Shown: piece by piece, positions 34,632-43,757 of the stretch
How the letters are laid out: every line of letters starts with the position of its first letter
Position numbering within the stretch: the first letter of the stretch is position 1
Assembly: GCF_019218635.1 (NCBI RefSeq)
Contig: NZ_JAHUZB010000001.1
Span: forward strand, 62,001 to 126,000
DNA: 64,000 nt
Direction: 5' to 3'
Origin: Enterococcus alishanensis
Lineage (GTDB): Bacteria > Bacillota > Bacilli > Lactobacillales > Enterococcaceae
Notes under the pieces: generated by a model
The model's input: only the letters and a program-made list of their open reading frames with translations
Told to the model about the DNA's origin: nothing
The model's database searches: none
Program-made: the position numbers and the translations under genes

Positions 34632-36143
34632 ATGAATGAAAGACAACGTATTTTAGACTTAGTTAAAAAAGGGATCATTACAACTGAAGAAGGTTTAGTA
34701 TTATTAGAAAATATCGCAAAAGATAAAGATGAAGCACAAGTTCAAAAAGAAGCCGATCAAGTAGATTCTTATCATAAAGATCAAGTCGATGATTTGATGG
34801 ATGAATTTGAAGAGGAATCTCAAGCAGATTTAGAAGCATACTACGATGAGTTAGCGACTGAAGCCAACCAAATTTCTGCCAAAATTGATGAAATCAATCA
34901 AGAAAAAGGCGAAGTAAAATCATTATTAGCTGACAAACAGGAAGCTTTATCAGAACTTCACACAAAACAGGACTTCGAAATTTTAATCGAAGGTGATGAA
35001 GGTTTGATGGCTGAATTGGAAGCTGAAATTAAAGAGTTGGAAGAACAATTAATTCTCTTGGACAATCAAGAAATAGCCCAAAAAGAAATGCTTAACAGCA
35101 TTCACGAAGACCAACAAGAAAATCGTCGTTCTCGTCGTAGTCATTTTGATATTCCAGAAGATTTGAAAGAACAAGCGACTGAAACCTTTACTCAAGTCGG
35201 TGAAAAACTAGGGGATGCTGGTTTACAATTAGGTCGTTTAATGAAGAAAACTTTCAAAACGATTTCTGACACAGTAGAAGATAATGTTGACTGGAAAGAT
35301 TTCAACGTCAAAGTTCCAGGTGTCGCTTCAACAAAATTTGAACATCAATTTTTATATACTGAGGTTGAACCAACCTTGATTGACGTGAAGTTAGCCAACG
35401 GTAAAGTAATCTTTAAATCATGGGACGATAATGACATCAAAATTGATGCCAAAATTAAACTATATGGTAAGATGAATGAAGCATCACCAATTCAATCATT
35501 CATGGAACGTAGTCAGATTGAAGTGGATAATGATCACATTTCATTCCAAGTACCAAACAAACGGGTCCATGCTGAATTAACTTTCTATTTACCAAATCGG
35601 ACTTACGATCATGTGGCAGTCAAACTATTAAATGGGAACTTTACAGTAGAAGAATTAAATGCAAAAGATGTTTACGCAAAATCAACCAACGGGAACATCA
35701 CCTTCAAACAAATCAATGCAACAATGTTGGAAATTGAAGGAGTTAACGGCAACATTGAAATTCAAAATGGTGAAATTTTAGACTCGATTATTGAAACAGT
35801 AAATGGTACGATTGTTGGGAAAGCAGATGTACAAAATTACGGCATCTCATTAATCAACGGCGATATTAAATTAACCGCTAAAAATGATTCATTGCGCAAA
35901 GTTAAAGCTAGTGCGGTGAACGGAACCATCAAAGTTTCTTTACCAACAAACATCGGTTTAGAAGGAATCGCTAAAACAAGCTTTGGGAATATCAATCAAC
36001 GCTTAAGTGAAGTTGAAGTTGTGCGGGAGAAAAAAGATAAAACCAACCGCCTATTCCAATTCCGTCGCTTAGATGATGCGATGACTCAAATTGATTTAAC
36101 AACGACAACTGGGAGCATTTTCTTAAAAGATTATGACGCTTAG
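34632..36143 (+). CDS. liaX: LiaX, daptomycin/antimicrobial-peptide response protein
   Basis: 503 residues. The N-terminus MNERQRILDLVKKGIITTEEGLVLLE matches SHOCT/DUF4097-associated LiaX proteins. A charged coiled-coil stretch (about 70-180) is followed by a beta-rich DUF4097 domain (about 230-495) with repeated VNG/TNG ladder turns. In E. faecalis, LiaX is released and senses daptomycin and antimicrobial peptides; its C-terminal domain inhibits the LiaFSR response. ATG 34632 follows AAGGAGG; the upstream in-frame ATG at 34575 would include the promoter. First gene of liaXYZ. Confidence 0.93.
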   Translation: MNERQRILDLVKKGIITTEEGLVLLENIAKDKDEAQVQKEADQVDSYHKDQVDDLMDEFEEESQADLEAYYDELATEANQISAKIDEINQEKGEVKSLLADKQEALSELHTKQDFEILIEGDEGLMAELEAEIKELEEQLILLDNQEIAQKEMLNSIHEDQQENRRSRRSHFDIPEDLKEQATETFTQVGEKLGDAGLQLGRLMKKTFKTISDTVEDNVDWKDFNVKVPGVASTKFEHQFLYTEVEPTLIDVKLANGKVIFKSWDDNDIKIDAKIKLYGKMNEASPIQSFMERSQIEVDNDHISFQVPNKRVHAELTFYLPNRTYDHVAVKLLNGNFTVEELNAKDVYAKSTNGNITFKQINATMLEIEGVNGNIEIQNGEILDSIIETVNGTIVGKADVQNYGISLINGDIKLTAKNDSLRKVKASAVNGTIKVSLPTNIGLEGIAKTSFGNINQRLSEVEVVREKKDKTNRLFQFRRLDDAMTQIDLTTTTGSIFLKDYDA

Positions 36144-36169
36144 TTTACTGATAGAAGGAGAAGATTTTT

Positions 36170-36463
36170 ATGGATAAGAAATTACGCAAATCTCGTAATA
36201 ATGTAGTATTAACCGGGACTTTAGCTGGGATTGCTGAATTTTTCGGGATTGATCCTACGATTGTGCGTGTCATTTATGTATTTTTAAGTTTAGTATTAAT
36301 TGGTTCACCAATTTTATTATATATTTTATTGGCGATCATTATCCCAGCAGCACCACGCGGTGGGCAATCTTATGGTCACCAAAACCAATATTATGGTGCA
36401 AACCAAAAGAAACAACCTAAACAAGCAGAAAAAATTGATGATGATGACTGGAGCGACTTTTAA
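36170..36463 (+). CDS. liaY: LiaY, PspC-domain membrane protein
   Basis: 97 residues. PspC domain (RKSRNNVVLTGTLAGIAEFF…) with a membrane helix near residues 35-62 and a hydrophilic Gln/Asn/Lys-rich tail. In E. faecalis, LiaY links the LiaX signal to membrane remodelling and cardiolipin domain positioning. AGAAGGAGAAG upstream. Stop codon overlaps the liaZ start by one base. Confidence 0.92.
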   Translation: MDKKLRKSRNNVVLTGTLAGIAEFFGIDPTIVRVIYVFLSLVLIGSPILLYILLAIIIPAAPRGGQSYGHQNQYYGANQKKQPKQAEKIDDDDWSDF

Positions 36464-36825
36464 TGACCTACTTGCAGCGCTTAATCGTAAACACGTTAAT
36501 CTTTATTTCGCTGACGGTGTTATTTCCTAGCCACGTTTTTGTGGCTAGTTTAACCACCGCACTTATAGCGAGTTTCGTGCTATCCTTGTTAAATGCCTTA
36601 GTTAAGCCGGTGTTAGTTTTATTATCACTGCCACTAAATATTTTAACTCTTGGATTATTTAGTTTTGTGATTAGCGCTGGAATGTTACAACTGACTTCTA
36701 GTATTTTAGGAGCAGCTCGCTTCGGTTTCTCAAGTTTCTGGGCCTCGATTTTAGTCGCAGTCGTGATGGCGATTGTCAATGCGATTGTCTCAGAACGAAA
36801 TATCGATAAATATACGGATGGCTAG
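36463..36825 (+). CDS. liaZ: LiaZ, phage-holin-like/YvlD membrane protein
   Basis: 120 residues with four membrane helices, of the YvlD (mycobacterial holin superfamily IV) type. Third gene of liaXYZ; overlaps liaY as TAATG. Its stop codon lies inside the first terminator stem. Confidence 0.9.
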   Translation: MTYLQRLIVNTLIFISLTVLFPSHVFVASLTTALIASFVLSLLNALVKPVLVLLSLPLNILTLGLFSFVISAGMLQLTSSILGAARFGFSSFWASILVAVVMAIVNAIVSERNIDKYTDG

Positions 36826-36846
36826 TAATAGCTATCCGTTTTTTTA
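36814..36846 (+). terminator. liaXYZ terminator
   Basis: ACGGATGGCT/AGCTATCCGT stem (one mismatch) followed by T7; overlaps the liaZ stop codon. Confidence 0.85.
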
Positions 36847-36855
36847 GCTAGAAAT

Positions 36856-36922
36856 AAAAACTGACGGATATAATGATCATTAACTTTACGTTATTGATCA
36901 TTATGTTATCCATCAGTTTTTT
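36856..36922. terminator. Large bidirectional terminator between liaZ and the reductase gene
   Basis: Imperfect stem of nearly 30 bp: AAAAACTGA.GGATA…AATGATCA paired with TGATCATT…TATCC.TCAGTTTTT. A runs on one side and T runs on the other, so it can act for both convergent units. Confidence 0.88.
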
Positions 36923-36925
36923 CTT

Positions 36926-37957
36926 TTAATAGCGATATTTTGCTAAGATTTTTTCTAAAGCTGGAAGATTCTCCATAGTTGGAACTGTTTTGTTGGCTTC
37001 GGCGGTAGTGACGATTCGAATGATTTCATCATTAAAAGGGGTTGCTATTTTTTCTTTTTTACCAAAGAATGTCACAATGCCATTGATTGCATGAATTTCA
37101 GTTGGACGGCCTTTTTCTAAGTCCTGCAACATGCTAGCTTTTAATAGCTGTGCTGGTCTGAAACCAGTCTCATAAGTATTGGCTTTTAATAACCTTTCCT
37201 GATTATCTTTAAAGCCTAAAGTGTCACGCATGTTTTCACCTTGAGCAGTTGAATATTTAGTAACTCCCCAGGCATCTCCCACACGAATACATTCATTACA
37301 AACGTACATAGCATAAACACTGGCAATCGGATCATCTAGTACATCACCAAAAGTACAACCTAAAGCAGCGGATAAGCCGCTATAAGTAGCATTAACTAAC
37401 AATTTTGCCCAACGCATGCCTGCAAAGTTATCCTCCAAATGGACTTCGCACATATTTTCTAAAATTGTTTTACAGTCTAAGACTTTCTGATCAACTTCGC
37501 CATTTAAACGACCCATCGAAAAGCTTAAAGCTGATTCTGGTGTAGTTAATTCGGAAACACCTGGTTCAATCCAAGTCGCGCCCCAGCCAACTGTACACCC
37601 AATAACTCTATTTTCACCAAATACTTCAATTAACGCAGGCTCTGGAAAACCATTTTGTAAAGTTAAAATAATCGTATTTTCATTGATATGATTTTTAATA
37701 GAAGCAATTGCTGAATCATTGTATACTTGTTTCACTAAAAATATAATCAAGTCATATTCACCGGTGAGCTCTTCTGGTAAGAAAGCTTTGACAGGAACAG
37801 TAAATTCCATCGTTCCAGTGATTTTTGCACCATGCTCATTTAAAGCTTTAACATGAGCTTCGTTTACATCAATTAAGTCAACTTGTCTATGCAAAGAGAT
37901 AAAGGCGCCTAAAATTGTACCTAATGACCCAGTACCCATTACTGCAATTCGTTTCAC
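36926..37957 (-). CDS. Ketopantoate reductase (ApbA/PanE) family oxidoreductase
   Basis: 343 residues. N-terminal Rossmann motif AVMGTGSLGTILGAF, an ApbA C-terminal helical domain and the conserved ...AGMRWAKLLVNA… segment carrying the catalytic Lys. True PanE makes pantoate from ketopantoate, but this copy sits in a 3-oxoacid operon and is longer than typical PanE, so it probably reduces another 2- or 3-oxoacid. GTG 37957 is preferred over GTG 37966 because GAGGTG lies 6 nt before it. Confidence 0.82.
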   Translation of the reverse strand: MKRIAVMGTGSLGTILGAFISLHRQVDLIDVNEAHVKALNEHGAKITGTMEFTVPVKAFLPEELTGEYDLIIFLVKQVYNDSAIASIKNHINENTIILTLQNGFPEPALIEVFGENRVIGCTVGWGATWIEPGVSELTTPESALSFSMGRLNGEVDQKVLDCKTILENMCEVHLEDNFAGMRWAKLLVNATYSGLSAALGCTFGDVLDDPIASVYAMYVCNECIRVGDAWGVTKYSTAQGENMRDTLGFKDNQERLLKANTYETGFRPAQLLKASMLQDLEKGRPTEIHAINGIVTFFGKKEKIATPFNDEIIRIVTTAEANKTVPTMENLPALEKILAKYRY

Positions 37958-37976
37958 ATTATTCACCTCATCTTCT

Positions 37977-39137
37977 TTAAATCATTTCGAAAATACCTGC
38001 AGCGCCCATGCCTCCACCGATGCACATAGAAACCAGTCCATATTTTCCATCAGTGTCTTCTAAATAACTTAATGCTTTACAGGTCAGGATTGCGCCGGTT
38101 GCTCCTAGCGGGTGACCTAAAGCAATTGCACCACCGCGAGGATTCACTTTATTTACATCTAATTCTAATTCACGAATACAGGCTAAAGATTGTGAACCAA
38201 AGGCTTCGTTTAATTCAATAATATCCATATCATCTAGAGATAAGCCAGTCCGTTCCATTACTTTAGGAATGGCATAGATTGGTCCTTCACCCATCAGTAG
38301 TGCATCTAATCCTGCAACTTGAAAACCAACGAACTTAGCAATTGGTTTAATTCCTTTTTCTTCTGCTACCGAACGTTCCATTAAGATGACAAATGCAGCA
38401 CCGTCATTTAACGGCGATGAAGTACCTGCAGTCACTGTACCACCATCTTCTTGGAATGCAGGGCCCAAACCAGCTAAGTCATCCAAGGTTAAATTATACC
38501 GAATCGACTCATCATCAGAGAAAATATGTGGATTTCCTTCGATATCACCATAAGTAACAGGAATAATTTCCTTTTTGAATAGACCAGCTTCCTGTGCTTT
38601 TTGTGCTTTATGATGACTTTCTAAAGCAAACTGATCCATATCTTCGCGATTAACATCATCTTTCACGGCAACATTTTCAGCGGTTAAGCCCATAGAAGCG
38701 TACACACCAGGTTTGTTATCCATTACCCAGGGATCAATACCCGCAAATTCAAAGCCCATCGGTACTAAAGACATAGACTCTACACCACCAGCCACGATGA
38801 TATCTGACTGATTGGCAATGATAGCATTGGCTCCCGTAGCAATTGTTTGTAGACCTGAAGAACAGAAACGATTGACTGTTTGAGCGGAAACGCTATCAGG
38901 AATACCAGCTCTTTGTGAAATTACTCGGGCCATATTCATTCCTTGAGATTCTTGTGGCATTGCACAGCCAACAATAATATCATCAATTTCACTAGGATCT
39001 AAATTTTCAACTTTTTTTAGTACACCATTTAAAACTTCTGCTGCATATTCAACTGGATGCTCATCAGCGAGTGTTCCTCTTACTGCTTTACCCACAGGTG
39101 AACGTCCATATCCAACGATTACTGCTTCTCTTGTCAT
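37977..39137 (-). CDS. Thiolase, acetyl-CoA C-acetyltransferase family
   Basis: 386 residues. Nucleophilic Cys92 in NRFCSSGLQTIA, the GHPLGATGAI histidine motif and the C-terminal CIGGGMGAAG cysteine motif are all intact. Degradative direction: 3-oxoacyl-CoA plus CoA gives acetyl-CoA plus a shortened acyl-CoA. Immediately downstream of CoA-transferase genes, 12 nt apart, as in ato operons. AGGAGGG upstream. Distinct from the mevalonate-pathway enzyme expected elsewhere in enterococci. Confidence 0.92.
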   Translation of the reverse strand: MTREAVIVGYGRSPVGKAVRGTLADEHPVEYAAEVLNGVLKKVENLDPSEIDDIIVGCAMPQESQGMNMARVISQRAGIPDSVSAQTVNRFCSSGLQTIATGANAIIANQSDIIVAGGVESMSLVPMGFEFAGIDPWVMDNKPGVYASMGLTAENVAVKDDVNREDMDQFALESHHKAQKAQEAGLFKKEIIPVTYGDIEGNPHIFSDDESIRYNLTLDDLAGLGPAFQEDGGTVTAGTSSPLNDGAAFVILMERSVAEEKGIKPIAKFVGFQVAGLDALLMGEGPIYAIPKVMERTGLSLDDMDIIELNEAFGSQSLACIRELELDVNKVNPRGGAIALGHPLGATGAILTCKALSYLEDTDGKYGLVSMCIGGGMGAAGIFEMI

Positions 39138-39149
39138 TATTATACCCTC

Positions 39150-39797
39150 CTAATTAATTTGATTAATCTTCAAATCTTCAGCGACCTGATAATTTGCTTT
39201 AGTTTTTTCTTTAATTTCATCCAAGGTGGTAGTACTGGACATCTCTGTCAAAACAAGACCGGTTGGTGTGACTTCAAAAACACCTAATTCTGTAATAATT
39301 TCGCTGACACAGCCAACACCAGTTAGAGGAAATTCACATTCTTCTAAAATTTTTGGTGTCCCTTTCGCTGTATGTTCCATAGCAATGATTACTTTTTTTG
39401 CACACGTAACTAGATCCATTGCTCCACCATAGCCAACCACCATTTTTCCGGGAATCTGCCAATTGGCTAAGTTTCCTTTTGAGTCTACTTGCAAAGCACC
39501 TAAAACGGTCACATCAACTTTTCCTGAGCGTATTAATCCGAAAGATTCTGCTGAATTAATCAGTTGTCCTCCAGGAGCTACCGAAGCACTGGAACCGCCA
39601 GCATCGAAGACATTGGGTGTTGGTGGATTTGTGGCAGCAGCAATGCCGATAATGCCATTTTCAGCTTGGAAAACGACTTTTTTATCTTGACTGATAAACT
39701 TTGGTACTAAGGTTGGAATCCCGATGCCTAAGTTCACAATGTCTCCATCTTTAAGACCTTGAGCAACACGATATGCAATAAACGTTCTACTATTCAT
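39150..39797 (-). CDS. 3-oxoacid CoA-transferase subunit B (AtoA-like)
   Basis: 215 residues. The catalytic glutamate is in QAENGIIG (Glu46), and the glycine-rich NLGIGIPTLV loop is typical of the beta subunit. With subunit A it moves CoA from an acyl-CoA to a free 3-oxoacid such as acetoacetate. Frame is open to GTG 39806, but ATG 39797 is preferred from AGGTAGGTG spacing. It overlaps subunit A by 8 nt. Confidence 0.9.
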   Translation of the reverse strand: MNSRTFIAYRVAQGLKDGDIVNLGIGIPTLVPKFISQDKKVVFQAENGIIGIAAATNPPTPNVFDAGGSSASVAPGGQLINSAESFGLIRSGKVDVTVLGALQVDSKGNLANWQIPGKMVVGYGGAMDLVTCAKKVIIAMEHTAKGTPKILEECEFPLTGVGCVSEIITELGVFEVTPTGLVLTEMSSTTTLDEIKEKTKANYQVAEDLKINQIN

Positions 39798-40449
39798 TTC
39801 TAGCACCTACCTTTACGATTGCATCAATATGAATACCTGAAATAGTAACTAATTCAGGATCAATTTCACCAACTTCAACAATACTTTCAGCTTCAACAAT
39901 CGTATATTTAGCCGCAGGTGGTATCAACTGGGTGAAATTTTTAGTGGAGCCTTCTAAAAAGCAGTTACCGTCTCGGTCGACTTTAGTGGCTCGAACAAAA
40001 CCAACATCAACCGGTAGCGAATACTCCATTAAATATTCTTTTCCATCAAATATTTTTGTTTCTTTTCCTTCTGCAACGATTGTTCCTACGCCAACTGGAG
40101 TATAAAAAGCTGGAATTCCAGCACCAGCACTACGGAGTCTTTCGGCAAAAGTTCCTTGGGGGACCAAGTCTAATTGCTGATGATCAAAAAATATTTCCGC
40201 AGATTGGCTGCCTCTCATAAAGGTAGTAGTCAGTTTTTTGCTTCTTTCTTTGATTAGACGCTCCAAATGACGTAAAACCATTCCATTAGGGGCATTTAAA
40301 GCGATGTGTAAATCTTTAGCATCACTTCTAGCAAAGAGAAATTTAATCAGTTGAACGGGACAACCTAAGGGACCAAATCCTCCAATGGCAACAGTGTCGC
40401 CATCTTTAACAACTTGAACAGCATCTATTGCGCGCATAATCTTACTCAA
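39790..40449 (-). CDS. 3-oxoacid CoA-transferase subunit A (AtoD-like)
   Basis: 219 residues. Alpha-subunit glycine motif AIGGFGPLGCP near residue 23 and the conserved GAGIPAFYTPVGVGT segment. The start is taken as TTG 40449 because AAGGAG is 8 nt before it, inside the end of the transporter gene; ATG 40437 has no ribosome binding site. Overlaps the MFS gene by 8 nt and subunit B by 8 nt, so all are translated together. Confidence 0.9.
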   Translation of the reverse strand: MSKIMRAIDAVQVVKDGDTVAIGGFGPLGCPVQLIKFLFARSDAKDLHIALNAPNGMVLRHLERLIKERSKKLTTTFMRGSQSAEIFFDHQQLDLVPQGTFAERLRSAGAGIPAFYTPVGVGTIVAEGKETKIFDGKEYLMEYSLPVDVGFVRATKVDRDGNCFLEGSTKNFTQLIPPAAKYTIVEAESIVEVGEIDPELVTISGIHIDAIVKVGARNE

Positions 40450-41698
40450 TTCGTTCGACTCCTTCCATTTTGTTGTGTAATTGTTTTGTCATTGTTTTGC
40501 CAATTAAGGTGATAATTGTCATACCAGCCATCAAAAATAATACGATATACCATGCAGAACTATAGCTACCAGTCATGTCATAAAATGAAGAACCTAGGAT
40601 AGGGCCCAGAGCAGCACCAAATGAGCTAGCAACATTTAACTTGCTGACAATTTGACCGTAATCGAGATTACCAAACATTTCAGCCGTTAATAAAGGGATG
40701 GTAACAGTTGGCAATGCATTTCCTAAGCCAAACACAATTGCTGACGGAATACCCATTGATGGAATATTGGAGGTTACCAAAATTAAGACAACCCCGAAAA
40801 ACATGACCATTGAAGCAATGGCTGCACCCGTAAAAGCATTTGTTCGGTCGCAAATTTCGCCTAAGATAAGTTTTCCGACTAATAATGCAGCTGAAGAAAA
40901 AGAAATTAGCGAAGCTGCAAAAATTGGCGTGAAACCAATGTCTGTATAATAAGCCGCACCATTTGCATTAAAGATAGTAGAAACAGCGCTATAAAGAATA
41001 AATGCAAAGGCCATAATCCAAAATATTGAGGTATGTCTAGCTTGTTTGAAACTTAAACCATTTACAGCTGAGGTGCCTGTATTTTCAACTTGTCCAATTT
41101 GTTCAAGATTTTTTTCAGCTGGGCTGTTAGCGATGGTAAATAATATTAACGGTAGCGTAACGATTAAGTTTAAAACAGCAATTAATGCATAACCCCAACG
41201 CCAAGAAAATTCTTGAATGATGAAACCCATGACTGGATTTAAAATCATTGATCCCAAACCACTACCTAACATAGCAATTCCCATTGCACGACCTCGTAAC
41301 TTTGGCCCAAACCAACTATTGATTAAAATTGAGATAGGGATACTAGTTAAACAGACACCATTAAAACCACCAATTACAGCAAAGAAATAAATTACATAAA
41401 TATTTGGTGCTAAGGCATATCCGATAAAAGCGATAATTTCTAAGACGATAGCGACAGTCATGACTTTTTTAATTTTTACTTTTTGAAATAGTTTTCCTGC
41501 GACAAATAACGCGCCTAGCATAGTGACGATTGTTCCAATTGTCATCATTAAAGTTACAGCGGTTCGACTGACACCAAAACTCTCTGAAAGTGGTTGTACA
41601 AAAACGCCGACTAAATTAATTCTTGGAGCAAAAACAAAAGCCATGATAACCATACAAGTTAAAACGATGAACCATCCATGATAAATGCTTTTTTTCAT
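40442..41698 (-). CDS. MFS transporter, oxalate/formate or monocarboxylate permease type
   Basis: 418 residues with 12 predicted membrane helices. The start MKKSIYHGWFIVLTCM and the WFGPKLRGRAMGIA loop resemble OFA/monocarboxylate carriers. First gene of the minus-strand operon, so it likely imports the organic acid that the CoA-transferase activates (inference). GAAGGAAGG ribosome binding site upstream. Confidence 0.88.
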   Translation of the reverse strand: MKKSIYHGWFIVLTCMVIMAFVFAPRINLVGVFVQPLSESFGVSRTAVTLMMTIGTIVTMLGALFVAGKLFQKVKIKKVMTVAIVLEIIAFIGYALAPNIYVIYFFAVIGGFNGVCLTSIPISILINSWFGPKLRGRAMGIAMLGSGLGSMILNPVMGFIIQEFSWRWGYALIAVLNLIVTLPLILFTIANSPAEKNLEQIGQVENTGTSAVNGLSFKQARHTSIFWIMAFAFILYSAVSTIFNANGAAYYTDIGFTPIFAASLISFSSAALLVGKLILGEICDRTNAFTGAAIASMVMFFGVVLILVTSNIPSMGIPSAIVFGLGNALPTVTIPLLTAEMFGNLDYGQIVSKLNVASSFGAALGPILGSSFYDMTGSYSSAWYIVLFLMAGMTIITLIGKTMTKQLHNKMEGVERIE

Positions 41699-41760
41699 TA
41701 TTTTTCCTTCCTTTCCAAAATGTCAAAAATCTCCTTTCTTTTTTTAAAAATTAAAAAAAA

Positions 41761-41780
41761 TGGACAAAATGTGCTATGAT
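41761..41780 (+). promoter_or_regulatory. tetR promoter with candidate operator
   Basis: Extended -10 TGCTATGAT (41772-41780) directly preceded by TGGACAAAA (41761-41769). The inverted motif TTTTGTCCA recurs at 41885-41893 just before the tetR ribosome binding site. These may be repressor half-sites controlling both divergent units. Confidence 0.45.
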
Positions 41781-41921
41781 TACTGTAGGGTCTTTTCTTT
41801 TTCTTTATTCAATAGTAACGTAAGCGCTTCCAATTGCTTAGAACACTTTTCGTGCAAGTGTCCAGAAGTACACAATTTTTGTCGTTTTGTCCAGAGTGAG
41901 AAAATTTTGGGGGATCAAAAA

Positions 41922-42509
41922 ATGAATAAAACCAAAAAGAAGATTCAATACGCTTTTATTAGTTTGTTGTATCAAAAAAATTTTTATGAGATTCGAGTGC
42001 CACAAATTATTGATATTGCTGAAATCAGTCGGTCAACATTTTATAATCATTTTGAGGATAAATTTGATGTGCTGGAGACAATCTCGAATGAATTGATTGC
42101 GGGCTTTATTGATATCATGTTGCGCCTAAGAAAACGTGGAGAAAGAGTTTTTTTTGAAGAAATAACTAATCACTATTGTGAGCCATATATTGATTACTTT
42201 ATTTACTTGAATAAACATAAGTTTTATTTTACTGCTTTACTGCCGGGAACCTCAGCAACTAATTTTCAAGAACTTTTAGCAAATAAAATTAATGAAACTC
42301 GCCAAGGAACTATTAGTGCTTGGGGAGTAGAGACAAATTATGATGATTTGGAAGTCTACCGTAGAAAAATTTTAGCTAACGCTTACGTAACCATTTTTGA
42401 AGAGTGGCTTAAAAGAGGCTGTCGACAATCGCCAGAAGTGATGGGCATAATGTTGACGGATTTTTGGAGTTCGCCATTAATGGTCCCACAGTTTATGGTG
42501 ACTAAATAA
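41922..42509 (+). CDS. TetR/AcrR family regulator of the 3-oxoacid operon
   Basis: 195 residues. Helix-turn-helix IRVPQIIDIAEISRSTFYNHF then EDKFDVLETI, typical of TetR. The frame is open to 41760, but ATG 41922 with GGGGGAT upstream is preferred, because the extension would span the promoter region and is low quality. Divergent from the transporter/CoA-transferase operon, which it presumably controls. Confidence 0.88.
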   Translation: MNKTKKKIQYAFISLLYQKNFYEIRVPQIIDIAEISRSTFYNHFEDKFDVLETISNELIAGFIDIMLRLRKRGERVFFEEITNHYCEPYIDYFIYLNKHKFYFTALLPGTSATNFQELLANKINETRQGTISAWGVETNYDDLEVYRRKILANAYVTIFEEWLKRGCRQSPEVMGIMLTDFWSSPLMVPQFMVTK

Positions 42510-42655
42510 TTTAATTTTAACTAGGGCTTTTTAAGTGTTTAACAATATAAAGATTAAAAACAGAATATCCGAATTATTTATGGTCGAAGTGCTTAAATTT
42601 ACAAGTATCACTTCTTTCTAGATAATTCGGATGTTTTGTTGTTTTAAAATAAAAA
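42510..42655. terminator. Large hairpin downstream of tetR; otherwise no gene
   Basis: ATCCGAATTAT (42567-42577) pairs with ATAATTCGGAT (42622-42632), with an inner GAAGTG/CACTTC stem, followed by GTTTTGTTGTTTT. The remaining 42510-42818 gap holds only the hprK promoter; I see no gene. Confidence 0.7.
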
Positions 42656-42685
42656 TTGTCCAAAAGAAAAATATAGTAGTATAAC
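42656..42685 (+). promoter_or_regulatory. hprK-lgt promoter
   Basis: TTGTCC (42656-42661), 18-bp spacer, TATAAC (42680-42685); leader of about 125 nt. Confidence 0.55.
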
Positions 42686-42818
42686 TTCAATGGAAAATAT
42701 TAAAAAACAGTAGTAAAGAGTACTTATTTAGAGATTTTCACTAGAAACAGTCAAAATCTAGTAAGGAGTAAGATAAAATGATAAAATATAGCAGTAAGTC
42801 GTAGAAAAGAGGTAAACA

Positions 42819-43757
42819 ATGTCTGAAATTGTAAAAGTAAAAGAATTGGTAGACAATTTGTCATTAGAAGTGGTCACCGGTAATGCTGCTAGTTTGGAAC
42901 GAATCGTAACCAATAGTGATATTTCGCGACCCGGTCTGGAGTTGACAGGGTACTTTAGTTATTATTCTCATGATCGTCTGCAATTATTTGGAAATAAAGA
43001 AATTACTTTCGCTGAGCGAATGATTCCTGAAGAACGCTTGATGGTGATGCGTCGTCTGTGTACAGATGATACACCCGCATTTATTATTTCTCGGGATTTA
43101 ACAGCATCAAAAGAAATGATTCAAGCAGCCGATGAACATAATATTCCCGTTTTAAAATCAAAAATAGGTACTTCCCGGCTACTTGGAGAAATCGCTAGCT
43201 TTTTAAGTGGTCGCTTGGCTGCTAGAACCAGTGTTCACGGCGTATTAGTCGATGTTTATGGTCTAGGTGTATTGATTCAAGGAGATAGCGGTATCGGAAA
43301 AAGTGAAACTGCCTTAGAATTAGTCAAACGTGGTCATCGTTTAATTGCTGATGATCGAGTGGATGTTTATCAACAAGATGAATTAAACTTAATCGGTGAA
43401 CCACCAGGGATTTTGCAGCATTTAATCGAAATTCGTGGCATCGGCATTATTGATGTGATGGATTTGTTTGGTGCAAGTGCCGTTCGTGGTGAAATGCCGG
43501 TTCAATTAGTAGTTTATTTAGAAAATTGGTCAAAAGACAAAACTTATGATCGCTTAGGCTCAGATAATACTGAAGTTGAGATTGCTGATGTTAAAGTACC
43601 ACGAATTAAAATTCCGGTAAAAACTGGACGAAATGTGGCGATTATTATTGAAGTAGCTGCGATGAATTTCCGAGCGAAAAATATGGGTTATGATGCAACC
43701 AAAACCTTTGAAGATCGTTTATCAAGATTAATTGATGAAAATTCGGGTGAGAAATAA
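42819..43757 (+). CDS. hprK: HPr kinase/phosphorylase
   Basis: 312 residues. Phosphorylates HPr on Ser46 when glycolytic intermediates are high and removes it otherwise, so it is the sensor of carbon catabolite repression. Walker [10 protein letters not shown] near 155 and the HPrK signature [19 protein letters not shown] are present. Overlaps lgt by one base (TAATG). Its partner ccpA is 6 kb downstream in this window. Confidence 0.97.
   Translation: MSEIVKVKELVDNLSLEVVTGNAASLERIVTNSDISRPGLELTGYFSYYSHDRLQLFGNKEITFAERMIPEERLMVMRRLCTDDTPAFIISRDLTASKEMIQAADEHNIPVLKSKIGTSRLLGEIASFLSGRLAARTSVHGVLVDVYGLGVLIQGDSGIGKSETALELVKRGHRLIADDRVDVYQQDELNLIGEPPGILQHLIEIRGIGIIDVMDLFGASAVRGEMPVQLVVYLENWSKDKTYDRLGSDNTEVEIADVKVPRIKIPVKTGRNVAIIIEVAAMNFRAKNMGYDATKTFEDRLSRLIDENSGEK

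Noticed and set aside
36468-36779. 103-codon minus-strand frame opposite liaZ
   Set aside because: Antisense shadow of a membrane-protein gene that belongs to a clear operon.
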